Source: Sphingomonas baiyangensis (GTDB lineage: Bacteria; Pseudomonadota; Alphaproteobacteria; Sphingomonadales; Sphingomonadaceae). From it: a DNA stretch of 64,000 bases. The position numbers and the translations under genes were made by a program. The DNA lies in assembly GCF_005144715.1 (NCBI RefSeq), contig NZ_SWKR01000001.1, positions 124,001 to 188,000 on the forward strand. Reading direction: 5' to 3'. Under the pieces are notes generated by a model that made no database searches, had not been told where the DNA came from, and saw only the letters and a list, made by a program, of their open reading frames with translations. Each line of letters starts with the position of its first letter. Position 1 is the first letter of the stretch. Below are positions 54,301-63,152 of this stretch, piece by piece.

Positions 54301-57090
54301 GACGCCGACGGCAATGTCGCGCGCGCGACACGATCGGTATGGCTGACCGGCGAGGACGACTGGTGGTTCGGCGGCGACAATGGCGACCGGATGGACGTCA
54401 TTCCCGAAGCCACCAGCTACAAGGCCGGCGAGACCGCGCGCTTCCAGGTGCGCATGCCCTTCCGCGAGGCGACCGCGCTGGTGACGGTGGAGCGCGAGGG
54501 CGTGATCGCCAGCTTCGTGACGCAGCTCGACGGCGCCGACCCGGTGGTCGAGGTGCCGATGCCCGGCGCCTATGCGCCCGATGTGTTCGTGTCAGTGCTG
54601 GCGGTGCGCGGGCGCGTCGGTGGCTGGAGCCTGTGGCTCGCCAATCTCGCGCGCGAATGGGGGCTGCCCTTCTTCAACCGTGAAGGCGCGCGACCGACCG
54701 CGACGGTCGATCTCGCCAAGCCCGCCTATCGGCTGGGCATCGCCAAGGTGCAGGTGGGCTGGGAAGCGCACCGCATGCAGGTAGCGGTGAAGGCCGATCG
54801 CGAGCGCTATGCCGCGCGCGACACCGCGCGCGCGCTGGTGCAGGTGCGCAATCCCGACGGCACGCCCGCGCCTGCCGCCGATCTCGCCTTCGTCGCGGTC
54901 GACGAGGCGCTGCTCCAGCTTGCCCCCAATGACAGCTGGGACATACTCGCCGCGATGATGGGCGAGCGGCCGCTCTCGGTGCTCACCGCCACCGCGCAGA
55001 TGCAGGTGGTGGGCAAGCGTCATTATGGCCGCAAGACCGCCGCGCCGGGCGGCGGCGGCGGCGGCGATCTGTCGGGCCTCAACCGCGAGAATTTCCAGCC
55101 CGTGCTGCTCTGGCGCGGGCGCGTGCCGCTCGACGCGCAAGGCCGCGCGGCGGTTGCGGTGCCGCTTTCCGATGCACTCTCGTCCTTCCGGCTCGTCGCC
55201 ATCGCCACGGCGGGTGCCGATCGCTTCGGCACCGGATCGGCAAGCGTGCGCACGCAGCAGGATCTGAGCATCTTCGCCGGCGTCCCGCCGCTGGTGCGCA
55301 CCGGCGACCAGTTTGGCGCGGGCTTCACGCTGCGCAACGGCTCCGACCGGCCGATGCGCGTCACCGCCGAGGTCGCGCTGTTCCCCGCCATCGCGCGCGG
55401 CCGGCCGCTGACCGTCGATATCCCTGCCGGCGGCGCCGCCCCCGTCGCGTGGAACCTCACCGCGCCTGCCGATTCAGGAACGCTGCGCTGGCAGGTGACG
55501 GCACGCAGCGCCGATGGGCGCGCGACCGATCGCCTGACCGCCACGCAGGCCGTGGTGCCTGCCGTTCCGGTCGAGACATGGGCAGCGGCGCTCACACGCA
55601 TCGGCGCGGGCGGCAGCCTGCCGATCGCCCCGCCCGCCGGCGCCTTGCCGGGCCGCGGCGGCGTCGAGGTGGCGCTTGCCGACAGCCTCGCCCCCTCGCT
55701 CGCTGGCGTGCGCGACTACATGGCCGCCTATCCCTATGCCTGTTTCGAGCAGCGGCTGTCGAAGGCGATCGCGCTCGGCGACATGGCGGCGTGGAACCGG
55801 CTGGCGGGCGAGTTGCCCGCGTATCTCGACGGTGATGGCCTGCTGCGCTTCTTCCCCGGCGAGACGCTGCCGGGATCGGAGGCGCTCACCGCCTATGTGC
55901 TCGGCATCACGGGCGAGGCCGGCCTGACGCTTCCGCCACAGCCGCGCGCGCGTATGATCGAGGCGCTGCGCGCGGTGCTCGACGGACGCTTACGGCGCGA
56001 GGATTATGGCGATGTCCGGCTCCAGCGCGTCGCCGCCTTCGCCGCGCTGGCGCGTGCGGGCGCGGCCACGCCGGCGATGCCCGGCCAGCTCGGCATCGGC
56101 ACCGCCGAGATGCCTACCGCGAGCCTTGCCGAATATCTGATCGCGCTCGATCGCGTGCCGGGCCTCGCCAACGCATCGGCGCTCCGCGCCGAGGGCGAGC
56201 ACGTGCTGCGCAGTCGGCTCGCCTATGAAGGCACGCGGCTCGATCTCACCGATCAGGATGACGCGGCATGGTGGCTCTTGTCGTCGGGTGACGAGGCGGC
56301 GGCAAAGGCGCTGCTCGCCACGCTCGGCCGACCCGGCTGGCAGGACGACGGCCCGCGCATGATGACCGGCCTTGCGCTGCGCCAGCGGCGCGGCCACTGG
56401 GATACCACCACCGCCAATGCCTGGGGCACCATCGCGACGCGACGGTTCGAGGCGATGTATCCGGCGAGCGCCATCGCCGGCACCACCACCGCCGCGCTCG
56501 GCAGCGCGCGCCAGTCTCGAAGCTGGCCGCTCGCGCTCGAGCAGCGACTCTTGCGCTTCGCGCTCCCCGCTGCCCCCGCCAGCCTCTTGCTGGCGCAGTC
56601 GGGTGGTGCGGGGCCGTGGGCGACCGTCTCGGTCAAGGCAGCAGTGCCGCTGATGCAGCCGCTCGCGGCGGGCTATCGTCTGACGCGTTCGGTCGAGGCG
56701 GTGCAGCGCCGCATGCCCGGCCGCTGGACGCGCGGCGATGTGGTGCGCGTGACGCTGAGCGTCGAGGCATCGGCGACACGCAACTGGGTCGTCATCAGCG
56801 ATCCGGTGCCCGCCGGCGCCACCATTATCGGCGGCATGGCCAACCAGTCGGCGCTGCTGCGCGAGGGCGAGGATGGCGCGGGGCTGGCGCCCTCCTATGT
56901 CGAGCGCGGGCAGGACGCATGGCGCGGCTATTTCGGCTGGATGCCGCGCGGGCGGCACAGCGTGAGTTACACGATGCGGCTCAACGGCGCCGGCCGGCTG
57001 CAACTGCCCCCCAGCCGCGTCGAGGCGATGTATTCGCCCGCGATCCGCGCCGCGCTGCCCAACGCGCCGATGGTGGTGGCCGAGCGGTGA
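51346..57090 (+). CDS. Bacterial alpha-2-macroglobulin
   Basis: Large protease-trapping protein of about 1914 residues. A signal peptide (MQGWMRVAMGALALAVAPLVALG) has no lipobox Cys, unlike E. coli YfhM. It has MG-type beta domains, a bait-like region and the thioester site YPYACFEQRLSK at Cys1466 (CxEQ; canonical CLEQ). The end is a receptor-type domain. Such proteins trap host or phage proteases in the periplasm and work with PBP1c, whose gene follows with a GTGA overlap. Starts at ATG 51346 with GGGGG upstream; TTG 51340 is possible. Confidence 0.92.
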   Translation: MQGWMRVAMGALALAVAPLVALGDTSPRVELATPGYGGGAIERFTLRFDQPMVALGDPRAAAPVTVECPMGGSGRWTDQRSYVHDFAAPLPAGTACVFTLREGLRSAAGYAVAGQTRFTVDAGGPSARAVLPTRYGGEIEEDQVFLVGSNGAAAPRSVAEHAYCAVDGIGERIPVDILPRAQTSELVRRIGTDRWELRGFLTDAGLGDALPADAAGRDRALASVTALKCRRPLPPGREMALVWGAGITGAGGRAAGTDQRFDYTVRKPFTARFECSRVNPQAGCSPVQPGHVRFTAPIPRAQAEAIRLTFADGTSVAPSLTDEDKRQATLSDIRFAAPLPADASAQLTLPAGIRDESGRALANAERFPLAVRFDAAPPLVKFAAPFGILEASEGGVLSVTVRNVEAELGGRNANVTGASLRVDASDGEIARWLRTIDDADDTDIRTVTQGGREVRINDTGSRSILAGRRSGQFRVNLPGKGKAFEVVGIPLKTPGFYVVELASPQLGRALLGRDAPRYVAAGALVTNMAVHFKWGRAASLAWVTALDSGKAVGGAEVRVTDSCTGRLLARGTTDAQGRLRVGGGLPEPQTYSDCDNEGSPHALMVSARKAGDFSFTLTEWGEGIRPYDFDLPYGWDEREEIVHTVFDRALLRQGETIHMKHIVRRPVAKGFQAAGGWQGTLTLQHRGSDTMFELPLSIDAGGIGESEWAAPDGAPMGDYDLRVTVGDRTIYTEQSFRVDEYRLPTMRASVTGPKAPPVRPASVPVDLFVGYLSGGGAANLPVDLRVGWSERTTAPDGYEAFTFGGAAIAEGVKPLNGEGEEDAAPLPPTQTLPAILRADGTARTALDVPAGLTGAADMLVEMDYPDANGEMLTASRRIAIHPAAVQIGVRTDGWMMQADDLRLKFVALDLQGRPIEGQRLTVELYSREILTARRRLIGGFYAYDNRMRTVKLGEGCTTTTDALGLAQCALDPGVSGEVYAVVTARDADGNVARATRSVWLTGEDDWWFGGDNGDRMDVIPEATSYKAGETARFQVRMPFREATALVTVEREGVIASFVTQLDGADPVVEVPMPGAYAPDVFVSVLAVRGRVGGWSLWLANLAREWGLPFFNREGARPTATVDLAKPAYRLGIAKVQVGWEAHRMQVAVKADRERYAARDTARALVQVRNPDGTPAPAADLAFVAVDEALLQLAPNDSWDILAAMMGERPLSVLTATAQMQVVGKRHYGRKTAAPGGGGGGDLSGLNRENFQPVLLWRGRVPLDAQGRAAVAVPLSDALSSFRLVAIATAGADRFGTGSASVRTQQDLSIFAGVPPLVRTGDQFGAGFTLRNGSDRPMRVTAEVALFPAIARGRPLTVDIPAGGAAPVAWNLTAPADSGTLRWQVTARSADGRATDRLTATQAVVPAVPVETWAAALTRIGAGGSLPIAPPAGALPGRGGVEVALADSLAPSLAGVRDYMAAYPYACFEQRLSKAIALGDMAAWNRLAGELPAYLDGDGLLRFFPGETLPGSEALTAYVLGITGEAGLTLPPQPRARMIEALRAVLDGRLRREDYGDVRLQRVAAFAALARAGAATPAMPGQLGIGTAEMPTASLAEYLIALDRVPGLANASALRAEGEHVLRSRLAYEGTRLDLTDQDDAAWWLLSSGDEAAAKALLATLGRPGWQDDGPRMMTGLALRQRRGHWDTTTANAWGTIATRRFEAMYPASAIAGTTTAALGSARQSRSWPLALEQRLLRFALPAAPASLLLAQSGGAGPWATVSVKAAVPLMQPLAAGYRLTRSVEAVQRRMPGRWTRGDVVRVTLSVEASATRNWVVISDPVPAGATIIGGMANQSALLREGEDGAGLAPSYVERGQDAWRGYFGWMPRGRHSVSYTMRLNGAGRLQLPPSRVEAMYSPAIRAALPNAPMVVAER

Positions 57091-59195
57091 GACCGGCGTT
57101 TGCTGCGGGCGCGGTGATCGGCGCGGTGGCGCTCGGTGTGGGGCTCGATCATGCCACGCGCCCGCTGCCGCTCCCCGATGTGGCGACGGTGCGGGCGAAA
57201 TGGCAGCCATCGGAGGCATGGCTATACGATCGCCACGGCCGGCTGATCGACAGCAGCCGCGTCGATTTCGCGCATCGCCGGCTCGGCTGGACACCGCTCG
57301 ATCGCGTCGCCCCCGTCGTCCGCGCGACGGTGATCGCCGCCGAGGATCGCCGCTTCACGCGCCATGCCGGCATCGACTGGCTGGCGCTCGCCGGCAGCCT
57401 GCGCGACCGGATCGAGGGCAAGCGCGTACGCGGTGCCTCCACCCTCTCGATGCAGGTCGCCGGCATGCTCGCGCCGTCGCTCGCCACGCCCGGCCGCCGC
57501 GGCGTGTTCGACAAGCTCCGGCAGATGCGCGCCGGTCGCGCGATCGAGCGCAGCTGGTCGAAGGACGCGATTCTTGAGGCCTATCTCAATCTTGCGGGGT
57601 TTCGCGGCGAGGCGCAGGGCGTCGGCGCCGCCGCGCTCGGGCTGTTCGGCAAGACGCCCGCCACGCTCACGCGCGACGATGCCGCGCTGCTCGCAGCCCT
57701 GCTGCCCGATCCCGCCGCACCTGCCCCACGCCTCGCCGCGCGCGCCTGCGCGATCCTGCGCGACGGCGATTGCACGCGCCTGCCCGCGCAGGCCGCCGCG
57801 ATGCTGGGGCCGGCACGTAGTCTCCAGCTCGACCCCGGCCTCGCGCCGCATCTGGCCGACCGGCTGCTGACTAGGCCGGGGCTGCGAATCGCCACCACGC
57901 TCGACGCGCGCGTGCAGCAGGCCGCGATTCGGGCGCTCAGGCGGCAGTTGCAGGGGCTGGGCGGCACGCGCGCGCGCGACGGCGCGGTGATCGTCGTCGA
58001 CAACGTATCGGGCGACGTGCTGGCGCATGTCGGTGGCATCGGCGGCGCCTCGCGCGCGCCCGCGGTCGACATGGCGGCCGCCTATCGTCAGGCCGGATCG
58101 ACGCTCAAGCCCTTCCTCTACGCGCAGGCAATCGAGCGCGGCTATCTCACCGCCGCCTCGATCCTCGACGATTCGGCGGTGCAGCTCGACACCGCCTCGG
58201 GCCTGTACGTGCCGCAGAATTACGATCGCGCCTTCAAGGGCCCGGTGCCCGTCCGCGCGGCGCTTGCCGGGTCGCTCAACGTGCCCGCGGTACGCACGCT
58301 GCTGCTCGCCGGGCCCGATGCATTCCGCGACCGGCTGTGGGACATGGGCTATCGCGGGCTGACCGAGGACGGACAATATTACGGCTTCAGCCTGGCGCTA
58401 GGCTCGGCCGAGGTGACGCTTGCCGAGCAGGTCGCCGCCTTTCGCGCGCTCGCCGATCGCGGTCGCTACGCGCCGCTGCGCTGGACGCGCGATGCGCCAG
58501 ACACCGCCCCCCGCCCTGTTACGAGTGCAGCAGCGGCGTTCATCGTCGCCGACATGCTTGCCGATCCCGATGCGCGCGCCGCCAGCTTCGGCAGCGATTC
58601 GGCGCTGCGCCTCCCCTTCTGGGCCGCGGTGAAGACAGGCACGTCGAAGGGCATGCGCGACAATTGGTGCATCGGCTTCACCACGCGCTTCACCGTGGGC
58701 GTATGGATCGGCAATGCCGAGGGCGATCCGATGCGCGCGGTATCGGGCACCAGCGGCGCAGCACCCGTCTGGCGCGACCTGATGCTGGCGCTGCATGCCG
58801 GCAATCCCCCGCCCGCGCCGCGCCCGCCTGGAGATGTAGAGGCGGTGCCGGTGCGCTTCGCCGGCGGCATCGCCGCTCCGCGTCGCGAGTGGTTCGTGCG
58901 CGGCACCGCGCAGCCGCAGGTGGCGATGGCGCCCGAAGCTGCGCGCCGGCCGCGCATCACCAGCCCCGTCGCGGGCAGCGTCTATGCGCTCGATCCCGAT
59001 ATTCCGGCGCCGCGCCAGCGGCTTGCGGTGGGCGTCGCAGGCCCCGTCGCCGGCCACCGCCTGCGCATCGACCGGCGCGATCTGGGGCCGGCCGATGGCG
59101 GCGCGCTGATGCTCGCCGGGCCGGGGATGCACCGCCTGCAACTGCTGGCACCCGATGGCCGCATCGTCGATCAGATCCGCTTCACGATCCGATAG
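57087..59195 (+). CDS. pbpC: Penicillin-binding protein 1C
   Basis: Bifunctional peptidoglycan synthase of 702 residues. An N-terminal anchor is followed by a GT51 transglycosylase (AAEDRRFTRHAGIDW, ASTLSMQVAGML, EAYLNLAGFRGEAQGVG), a transpeptidase with SxxK in QAGSTLKPFLYA, SxN in AGSLNVPAVR and KTGT in AVKTGTSKGM, and a C-terminal BiPBP_C domain. GTG 57087 overlaps the alpha-2-macroglobulin stop (GTGA). The pairing matches E. coli yfhM-pbpC and suggests defence or repair of the envelope. Confidence 0.95.
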   Translation: MRPAFAAGAVIGAVALGVGLDHATRPLPLPDVATVRAKWQPSEAWLYDRHGRLIDSSRVDFAHRRLGWTPLDRVAPVVRATVIAAEDRRFTRHAGIDWLALAGSLRDRIEGKRVRGASTLSMQVAGMLAPSLATPGRRGVFDKLRQMRAGRAIERSWSKDAILEAYLNLAGFRGEAQGVGAAALGLFGKTPATLTRDDAALLAALLPDPAAPAPRLAARACAILRDGDCTRLPAQAAAMLGPARSLQLDPGLAPHLADRLLTRPGLRIATTLDARVQQAAIRALRRQLQGLGGTRARDGAVIVVDNVSGDVLAHVGGIGGASRAPAVDMAAAYRQAGSTLKPFLYAQAIERGYLTAASILDDSAVQLDTASGLYVPQNYDRAFKGPVPVRAALAGSLNVPAVRTLLLAGPDAFRDRLWDMGYRGLTEDGQYYGFSLALGSAEVTLAEQVAAFRALADRGRYAPLRWTRDAPDTAPRPVTSAAAAFIVADMLADPDARAASFGSDSALRLPFWAAVKTGTSKGMRDNWCIGFTTRFTVGVWIGNAEGDPMRAVSGTSGAAPVWRDLMLALHAGNPPPAPRPPGDVEAVPVRFAGGIAAPRREWFVRGTAQPQVAMAPEAARRPRITSPVAGSVYALDPDIPAPRQRLAVGVAGPVAGHRLRIDRRDLGPADGGALMLAGPGMHRLQLLAPDGRIVDQIRFTIR

Positions 59196-59452
59196 AACCA
59201 AAACGCCGCCCGCGCGTTGCGCGCGATGGTCCTACACCCCTTTCGGGACTGGTGCTGTATCGCACCGGCCGCGCTCGCTGCGTAACCGCGGCGCGGCCGT
59301 TCAGGGGTGTACGCGTGACTGCGGCGGGTGAAGCGGTAACGTACCACCTTCGGTTTGCTGGCCGAATGTTCGGTTTGGGCAGAAAATCAGACGTTCTCGG
59401 GATCGCATGGTCGAGGTCCGCTAGGGTCAGTTGCGGACCTGCGCCGGACGGA
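59196..59452. other. Non-coding gap after pbpC
   Basis: 257 bases between the convergent pbpC and VOC genes. It holds GC-rich short inverted repeats near 59210-59300 but no coding frame with family support. No clear terminator with a T tract is seen. Confidence 0.5.
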
Positions 59453-59851
59453 TCAGGCAGGAAAATGAATGCCGCACATTTTGTTGCCGTCAGGATCACG
59501 AAAATAGGCCAGCACGACGGTGCCGAGGGAAGCCGTTTCACGCCGCCCGGGCGGAGCTTCGATCGAGGTCCCGCCAGCGGCAACGGCGGTATCGTGAAGC
59601 TGCTTCACCTGCTCGGGCGAGTCGCACGAAAAGGCGACGGTGCTACCGTTGGCGACGCTTGCCGGTTCGTCGTTGATCGGCTGGCTGACGATGAGATTGG
59701 TCCCGTTGCCGTTATTGTAGATCAGACGAGTATGGCCGCTGTCAGCGATGTTCCGCGTCCCTTCCCCAGCACCCAAGGTGGCGAGAACCTTGTCGTAGAA
59801 GCGCTTGGACCGTTCAATATCGTTCGATCCGACCATGGTGTGAAAAAGCAC
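59453..59851 (-). CDS. VOC (glyoxalase-like) family protein
   Basis: 132 residues with a vicinal-oxygen-chelate fold: HTMVGSNDIERSKRFYDKVLATLG at the N-terminus and VLAYFRDPDGNKMCGIHFPA at the C-terminus. His and Glu-type ligands are only partly visible. The function (lyase, dioxygenase or resistance) is unknown. GTG 59851 is the start, seven bases after AGGAG; a longer frame upstream has no such site. Confidence 0.82.
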   Translation of the reverse strand: MLFHTMVGSNDIERSKRFYDKVLATLGAGEGTRNIADSGHTRLIYNNGNGTNLIVSQPINDEPASVANGSTVAFSCDSPEQVKQLHDTAVAAGGTSIEAPPGRRETASLGTVVLAYFRDPDGNKMCGIHFPA

Positions 59852-60018
59852 GTACGCTCTCCTGAAGGCAGATCGACATCCGATCGGCTCCAGCTTTCTC
59901 ACCTATCCGCCATGCTACCAAGCCCTAATCGGCCCAGCCGCACCAAAACGCCCGAACCCCGGCCGGCGCCTTGCGACGCCGACCGGGGCTGGCCCTCCTG
60001 TTGGGCTGTTGGCGCGGC

Positions 60019-60540
60019 TTACCAGTAGAAGCCGCGAATGACGTCAACCACGCGACCGCGGCGATAATCGACCAGGATCACGTCGTTGTAATGGCGCACC
60101 CAGCGCTGGTTGCGCGCGACGGGCGGCAGGCGGTAGCGCCACGGATCGTTGATCCAGTAGCGCTGGCCATAATAAGTGGGCGCGATGCGCGTGCCGGCGC
60201 GGAACTGGTTGTAGCGGAACGGCGCGCGCCAGTTGCCGCGGGCATAGAGCGCGCGGTTGCCGTTACGATAGTCGCGCCAGTCGTTGCGCGCCCAGCGGCG
60301 GTTGCGGTCGTTGACGTCGCGGCGCAGCTCGCGCTGTGCCTGGCGCACGTCGCGCGCCTCGCGACGTACGTCGCGGCGGTCGCCGAAACGTTGCGCCTGC
60401 CGCAGCTCGCGCCGCTCCTCGCGCAGGTCGCGGCGGCTTTCGCGCACTTCGCGCTGCGACTGCGCGCTGGCTACGGTGGGAATCGCGACCGCCGGCATGG
60501 CGACTGCGGCCATCAGCGCGGTCAGGACAAATTTACGCAT
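60019..60540 (-). CDS. RcnB-like periplasmic protein
   Basis: 173 residues with a signal peptide (MRKFVLTALMAAVAMPAVAIPTVASAQ), a highly charged Arg/Glu/Asp helical region (about 28-80) and a C-terminal block with YYGQRYWINDPWRYRLPP and RWVRHYNDVILVD. That last block fits RcnB-type proteins, which modulate nickel/cobalt export or periplasmic stress. AAGGAGGAT lies before ATG 60540, a strong ribosome-binding site. No metal-exporter gene is adjacent. Confidence 0.75.
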   Translation of the reverse strand: MRKFVLTALMAAVAMPAVAIPTVASAQSQREVRESRRDLREERRELRQAQRFGDRRDVRREARDVRQAQRELRRDVNDRNRRWARNDWRDYRNGNRALYARGNWRAPFRYNQFRAGTRIAPTYYGQRYWINDPWRYRLPPVARNQRWVRHYNDVILVDYRRGRVVDVIRGFYW

Positions 60541-60708
60541 GAGCGATCCTCCTTCAACACCCGGCGGCGAATCGTCTTCGCTGCCGATGAGAAGGATTTA
60601 GGAGAGCCGCCCTGAACCGGTCGGGAACATGTCCGTCAGCCGCCAGACAGGAAGATTAACCGCGTACCGCGCGCTTGGAGAACGTTCGGGAGTTCGGTGC
60701 CGGCGCTG

Positions 60709-60729
60709 GAATGCGCTTATGGCGCATTC
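60709..60729 (-). terminator. Hairpin after bamE
   Basis: Perfect 8-bp stem GAATGCGC/GCGCATTC with a 5-base loop, 13 bases past the bamE stop. No T tract, so it is a candidate terminator or 3'-end stabiliser. Confidence 0.4.
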
Positions 60730-60741
60730 TCAAACGGGCGA

Positions 60742-61224
60742 TCAGGGCTGGCCGCCCGCTCCCGGCCCCGCCCCCGGCGCACCGACGGTGCCGATATTGC
60801 CGAACAGCTCCTCGAAGAAGCTCTTGTCGCGGCCCAGCGTCGGCGTCTTCTTCGACAAGGGATCGACCGAGGCGATCTGCTCCTCGCCCATCCGGTCGAT
60901 CGTTTGCACCACGCCCGCCTCGTCGAAGCGGATGCGCAGCGTCGTCTGCTTGTGCGCCTCGGGATTGTTGAAGGCGAGGTTGCGGCTGTCGCGCGAGACG
61001 TAATACCACTCGCCCTCGTTGAACTGCGCGGTCAGCGTCGGGCGACCGAGCACCTTGAGCACCGATTCGCGATTGTCGACGCCGGGCTGCACCGAATTGA
61101 CCAGATCGGCGTCTATCACATAGCCCTGATGGCTGCGCAGCGGCGCGCACGCCGAAAGCGCAAGCCCCAGCGCCAGGACCGGAACGAGCCCGCGCGGGCC
61201 GATCGTCGACAGCTTCGGCGACAT
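60742..61224 (-). CDS. bamE: Outer-membrane protein assembly factor BamE
   Basis: Lipoprotein of the BAM complex, 160 residues. The signal peptide ends in LSAC (lipobox), followed by the SmpA/OmlA fold: VNSVQPGVDNRESVLKVLGRPT, EWYYVSRDSRN and a C-terminal Gly/Pro-rich tail. ATG 61224 (MSPKLSTIG) is used; TTG 61230 is two codons upstream, and AGGAG suits either. It is divergent from the bc1 chaperone gene. Confidence 0.93.
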   Translation of the reverse strand: MSPKLSTIGPRGLVPVLALGLALSACAPLRSHQGYVIDADLVNSVQPGVDNRESVLKVLGRPTLTAQFNEGEWYYVSRDSRNLAFNNPEAHKQTTLRIRFDEAGVVQTIDRMGEEQIASVDPLSKKTPTLGRDKSFFEELFGNIGTVGAPGAGPGAGGQP

Positions 61225-61337
61225 GAACAAATGCTCCTGAACTCAAGCGATACCCCGCCCGACCGATTGCATCGCGGGCGATTGCCCTCAATATGCGCCT
61301 GAGCGCCGCCAAACAAGGCTGCGCGCCATGACGGGAT

Positions 61338-61862
61338 ATGATGGGCCTGCTGCAACGACTTTTCGGCCGCGCCGAACCGCGCGACGCCGCCGCGCTCTAC
61401 GACGCCGTGGTCGCGCGCGCACGCGACGAGCATTGGTATCTAGCCGGCCGCGTCGCCGACAGCGTCGACGGACGGTTCGACATGGTGGCGGCGGTGCTGG
61501 CGATGGTGATGCTGCGGCTCGAGGCCGAAGGCGAGGATCGCGACGCGCGCGTGCTGTCGGCCTCGCTTGCCGAATGCTTCGTCGACGACATGGACGGCCA
61601 GCTGCGCCAGATCGGCATCGGCGACATCACCGTCGGCAAGCATATCGGGCGGATGATGGGGATGCTCGGCGGCCGGCTCGGCGCCTATCGCGATGCGCTC
61701 GGCGCGGGCTCGCTCGAACCCGCGCTGGTGCGCAACCTCTATCGCGGCACCCCGCCCGCGCCCGAAGCGCTCGCACATGTCGACACCCGGTTGCGCGCGT
61801 TCCACGCCGCACTCGGCGATATACCCGTCGCGCGCCTGCGCGAAGGCGCGCTGCCGGCATGA
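61338..61862 (+). CDS. Ubiquinol-cytochrome c chaperone (CBP3 family)
   Basis: 174 residues with the CBP3-type pattern: LYDAVVARARDEHWYL, GRFDMVAAVLAMVMLRL, AECFVDDMDGQLRQIGIGDITVGK and the C-terminal ALVRNLYRG. In mitochondria and alphaproteobacteria it helps assemble cytochrome bc1 by acting on cytochrome b. Its stop overlaps the YceD-like gene as ATGA, an arrangement common in alphaproteobacteria. Starts MMGLL at 61338. Confidence 0.9.
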   Translation: MMGLLQRLFGRAEPRDAAALYDAVVARARDEHWYLAGRVADSVDGRFDMVAAVLAMVMLRLEAEGEDRDARVLSASLAECFVDDMDGQLRQIGIGDITVGKHIGRMMGMLGGRLGAYRDALGAGSLEPALVRNLYRGTPPAPEALAHVDTRLRAFHAALGDIPVARLREGALPA

Positions 61863-62389
61863 CCGCCAGCGAGTTTCCCCGCCCGCACCGGCTCGATCGC
61901 ATCGGCATGGGCGAAAGCGACGTCGCGGTCGAGGCGACGCCCGACGAACGCGCCGCGCTCGCCCGCCGCTTCGCGTTGCTCGCGCTCGATCGGCTCGAAG
62001 CGAGCTACACGTTGCGCCGCGAAGGCGATGGCGTGCGCGCGCATGGCCATCTGAGGGCGGCGGCGACACAGGCCTGCATCGCCACCGGCGATCCCGTGCC
62101 CGCGACGATCGAACAGGATTTCGTGCTGCGCTTCGTGCCCGAACCCGGCGAGGCGCTGCCCGACGAGGTCGAGCTCGACGCCGACGATTGCGACACGATG
62201 TTCTTCACCGGCAGCGCGATCGATCTGGGCGAAGCGGCAGCCGAGACGCTGGCGCTGGCGCTCGCCCCCTTCCCGCGCAGCCCCGCCGCCGATGCCGCGC
62301 TCCGCGAGGCAGGCGTGCTCGGCGAGGATCAGGCAGGCACCGGTGCCTTCGGCGCGCTGGCGGGTCTGCGCGACAAGCTGGCGCAATAG
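61859..62389 (+). CDS. YceD-like DUF177 protein
   Basis: 176 residues of the DUF177/YceD family, which affects 23S rRNA or rpmF expression in some bacteria. The visible features are an aromatic-poor beta-rich region with QACIATGDPVPATIEQDFVLRF (Cys in the conserved ACIATGxPV motif), EVELDADDCDTMFF and the acidic DLGEAAAETLALALAPFPRSP. ATG 61859 overlaps the chaperone stop. No rpmF follows here; a TetR gene does, on the other strand. Confidence 0.88.
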   Translation: MTASEFPRPHRLDRIGMGESDVAVEATPDERAALARRFALLALDRLEASYTLRREGDGVRAHGHLRAAATQACIATGDPVPATIEQDFVLRFVPEPGEALPDEVELDADDCDTMFFTGSAIDLGEAAAETLALALAPFPRSPAADAALREAGVLGEDQAGTGAFGALAGLRDKLAQ

Positions 62390-62395
62390 CGCCCG

Positions 62396-63058
62396 CTACC
62401 CGCGCGGCGCGAGCCCGTGGCGCAGGAACTCGGCGATCTCGCCGGCGATCGCCTCGGGCAACCGGTCCTCCTCCCACACGCCGAAGCGCAGGCCCAGGAA
62501 CACGTTCATCCCCATGATCGCCCAGGCATGGGCCTCGCCGACGTCGCCGCGCACCTCGCCGCGATCCGCGGCGGCGCGCAGCCGCGCGTGGATGCGCTCG
62601 GCAGTCGTCGCGTAATGCGCGTGGAAGCTCTCGGGGTCGACGAACTCGGCCTCGTCGATGATACGGTAGATTTCCTTGTGCGCGCGCACGAAGCCGATGA
62701 AGCGCTCCAGCCCTGCGCGCTCGGCGGCGATGCCATCGGGTGCCGCGCGGATCGCGGGCGCCACATGGTCGCGCACCTGCGCCGACATGTCGCGCACCAG
62801 CGCGCGGAACACCGCGTCCTTCGAATCAAAATAGGTGTAGAAGCTGCCCAGCGCCACGCCCGCGCGGCGGGTGATGCCGCTCACCGAGCCTTCATGGAAT
62901 CCCTTCTCGCCGAATTCGAGCGCCGCAGCGTCGAGGATCGCGCGCAGCGTCTTGCGGCCGCGTTCGGTCCGCGGCTCCTTGCCTTCGCTGGCACTCGCGG
63001 CCGACGCCATCGTTCCGGCCTGCGGTTTCTCTGCTGCCGCCAATGCGCCCTCCCCCAT
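62396..63058 (-). CDS. TetR/AcrR family regulator
   Basis: 220 residues. The helix-turn-helix is at about 40-85: TLRAILDAAALEFGEKGFHEGSV, then ITRRAGVALGSFYTYFDSKDAVF. The C-terminal ligand-binding half is helical (IYRIIDEAEFVDPESF). It is divergent from the TonB-dependent receptor gene, with an inverted repeat between them that overlaps the receptor promoter. It probably represses the receptor and itself. ATG 63058 starts it; MASAAS at 63010 is a shorter option. Confidence 0.9.
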   Translation of the reverse strand: MGEGALAAAEKPQAGTMASAASASEGKEPRTERGRKTLRAILDAAALEFGEKGFHEGSVSGITRRAGVALGSFYTYFDSKDAVFRALVRDMSAQVRDHVAPAIRAAPDGIAAERAGLERFIGFVRAHKEIYRIIDEAEFVDPESFHAHYATTAERIHARLRAAADRGEVRGDVGEAHAWAIMGMNVFLGLRFGVWEEDRLPEAIAGEIAEFLRHGLAPRG

Positions 63059-63066
63059 TTCCCAAG

Positions 63067-63095
63067 TTGAAACCCGGTTCAGGTTTCAGTATAGC
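63067..63095 (+). promoter_or_regulatory. TonB-receptor promoter with TetR operator
   Basis: -35 TTGAAA (63067-63072), a 17-base spacer and -10 TATAGC (63090-63095). A perfect inverted repeat TGAAACC (63068-63074)/GGTTTCA (63082-63088), with a related half-site between, lies over the spacer and -35 box. This arrangement suits repression by the adjacent TetR protein. Confidence 0.6.
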
Positions 63096-63152
63096 ACCGC
63101 GCAGAACTGGACAAGCCGTGGATAACGGCATCGCATCGGGAGGGGATTTCGC

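Noticed and set aside
54592..57294. Several long minus-strand frames.
   Set aside because: They are shadows of the alpha-2-macroglobulin and pbpC genes.
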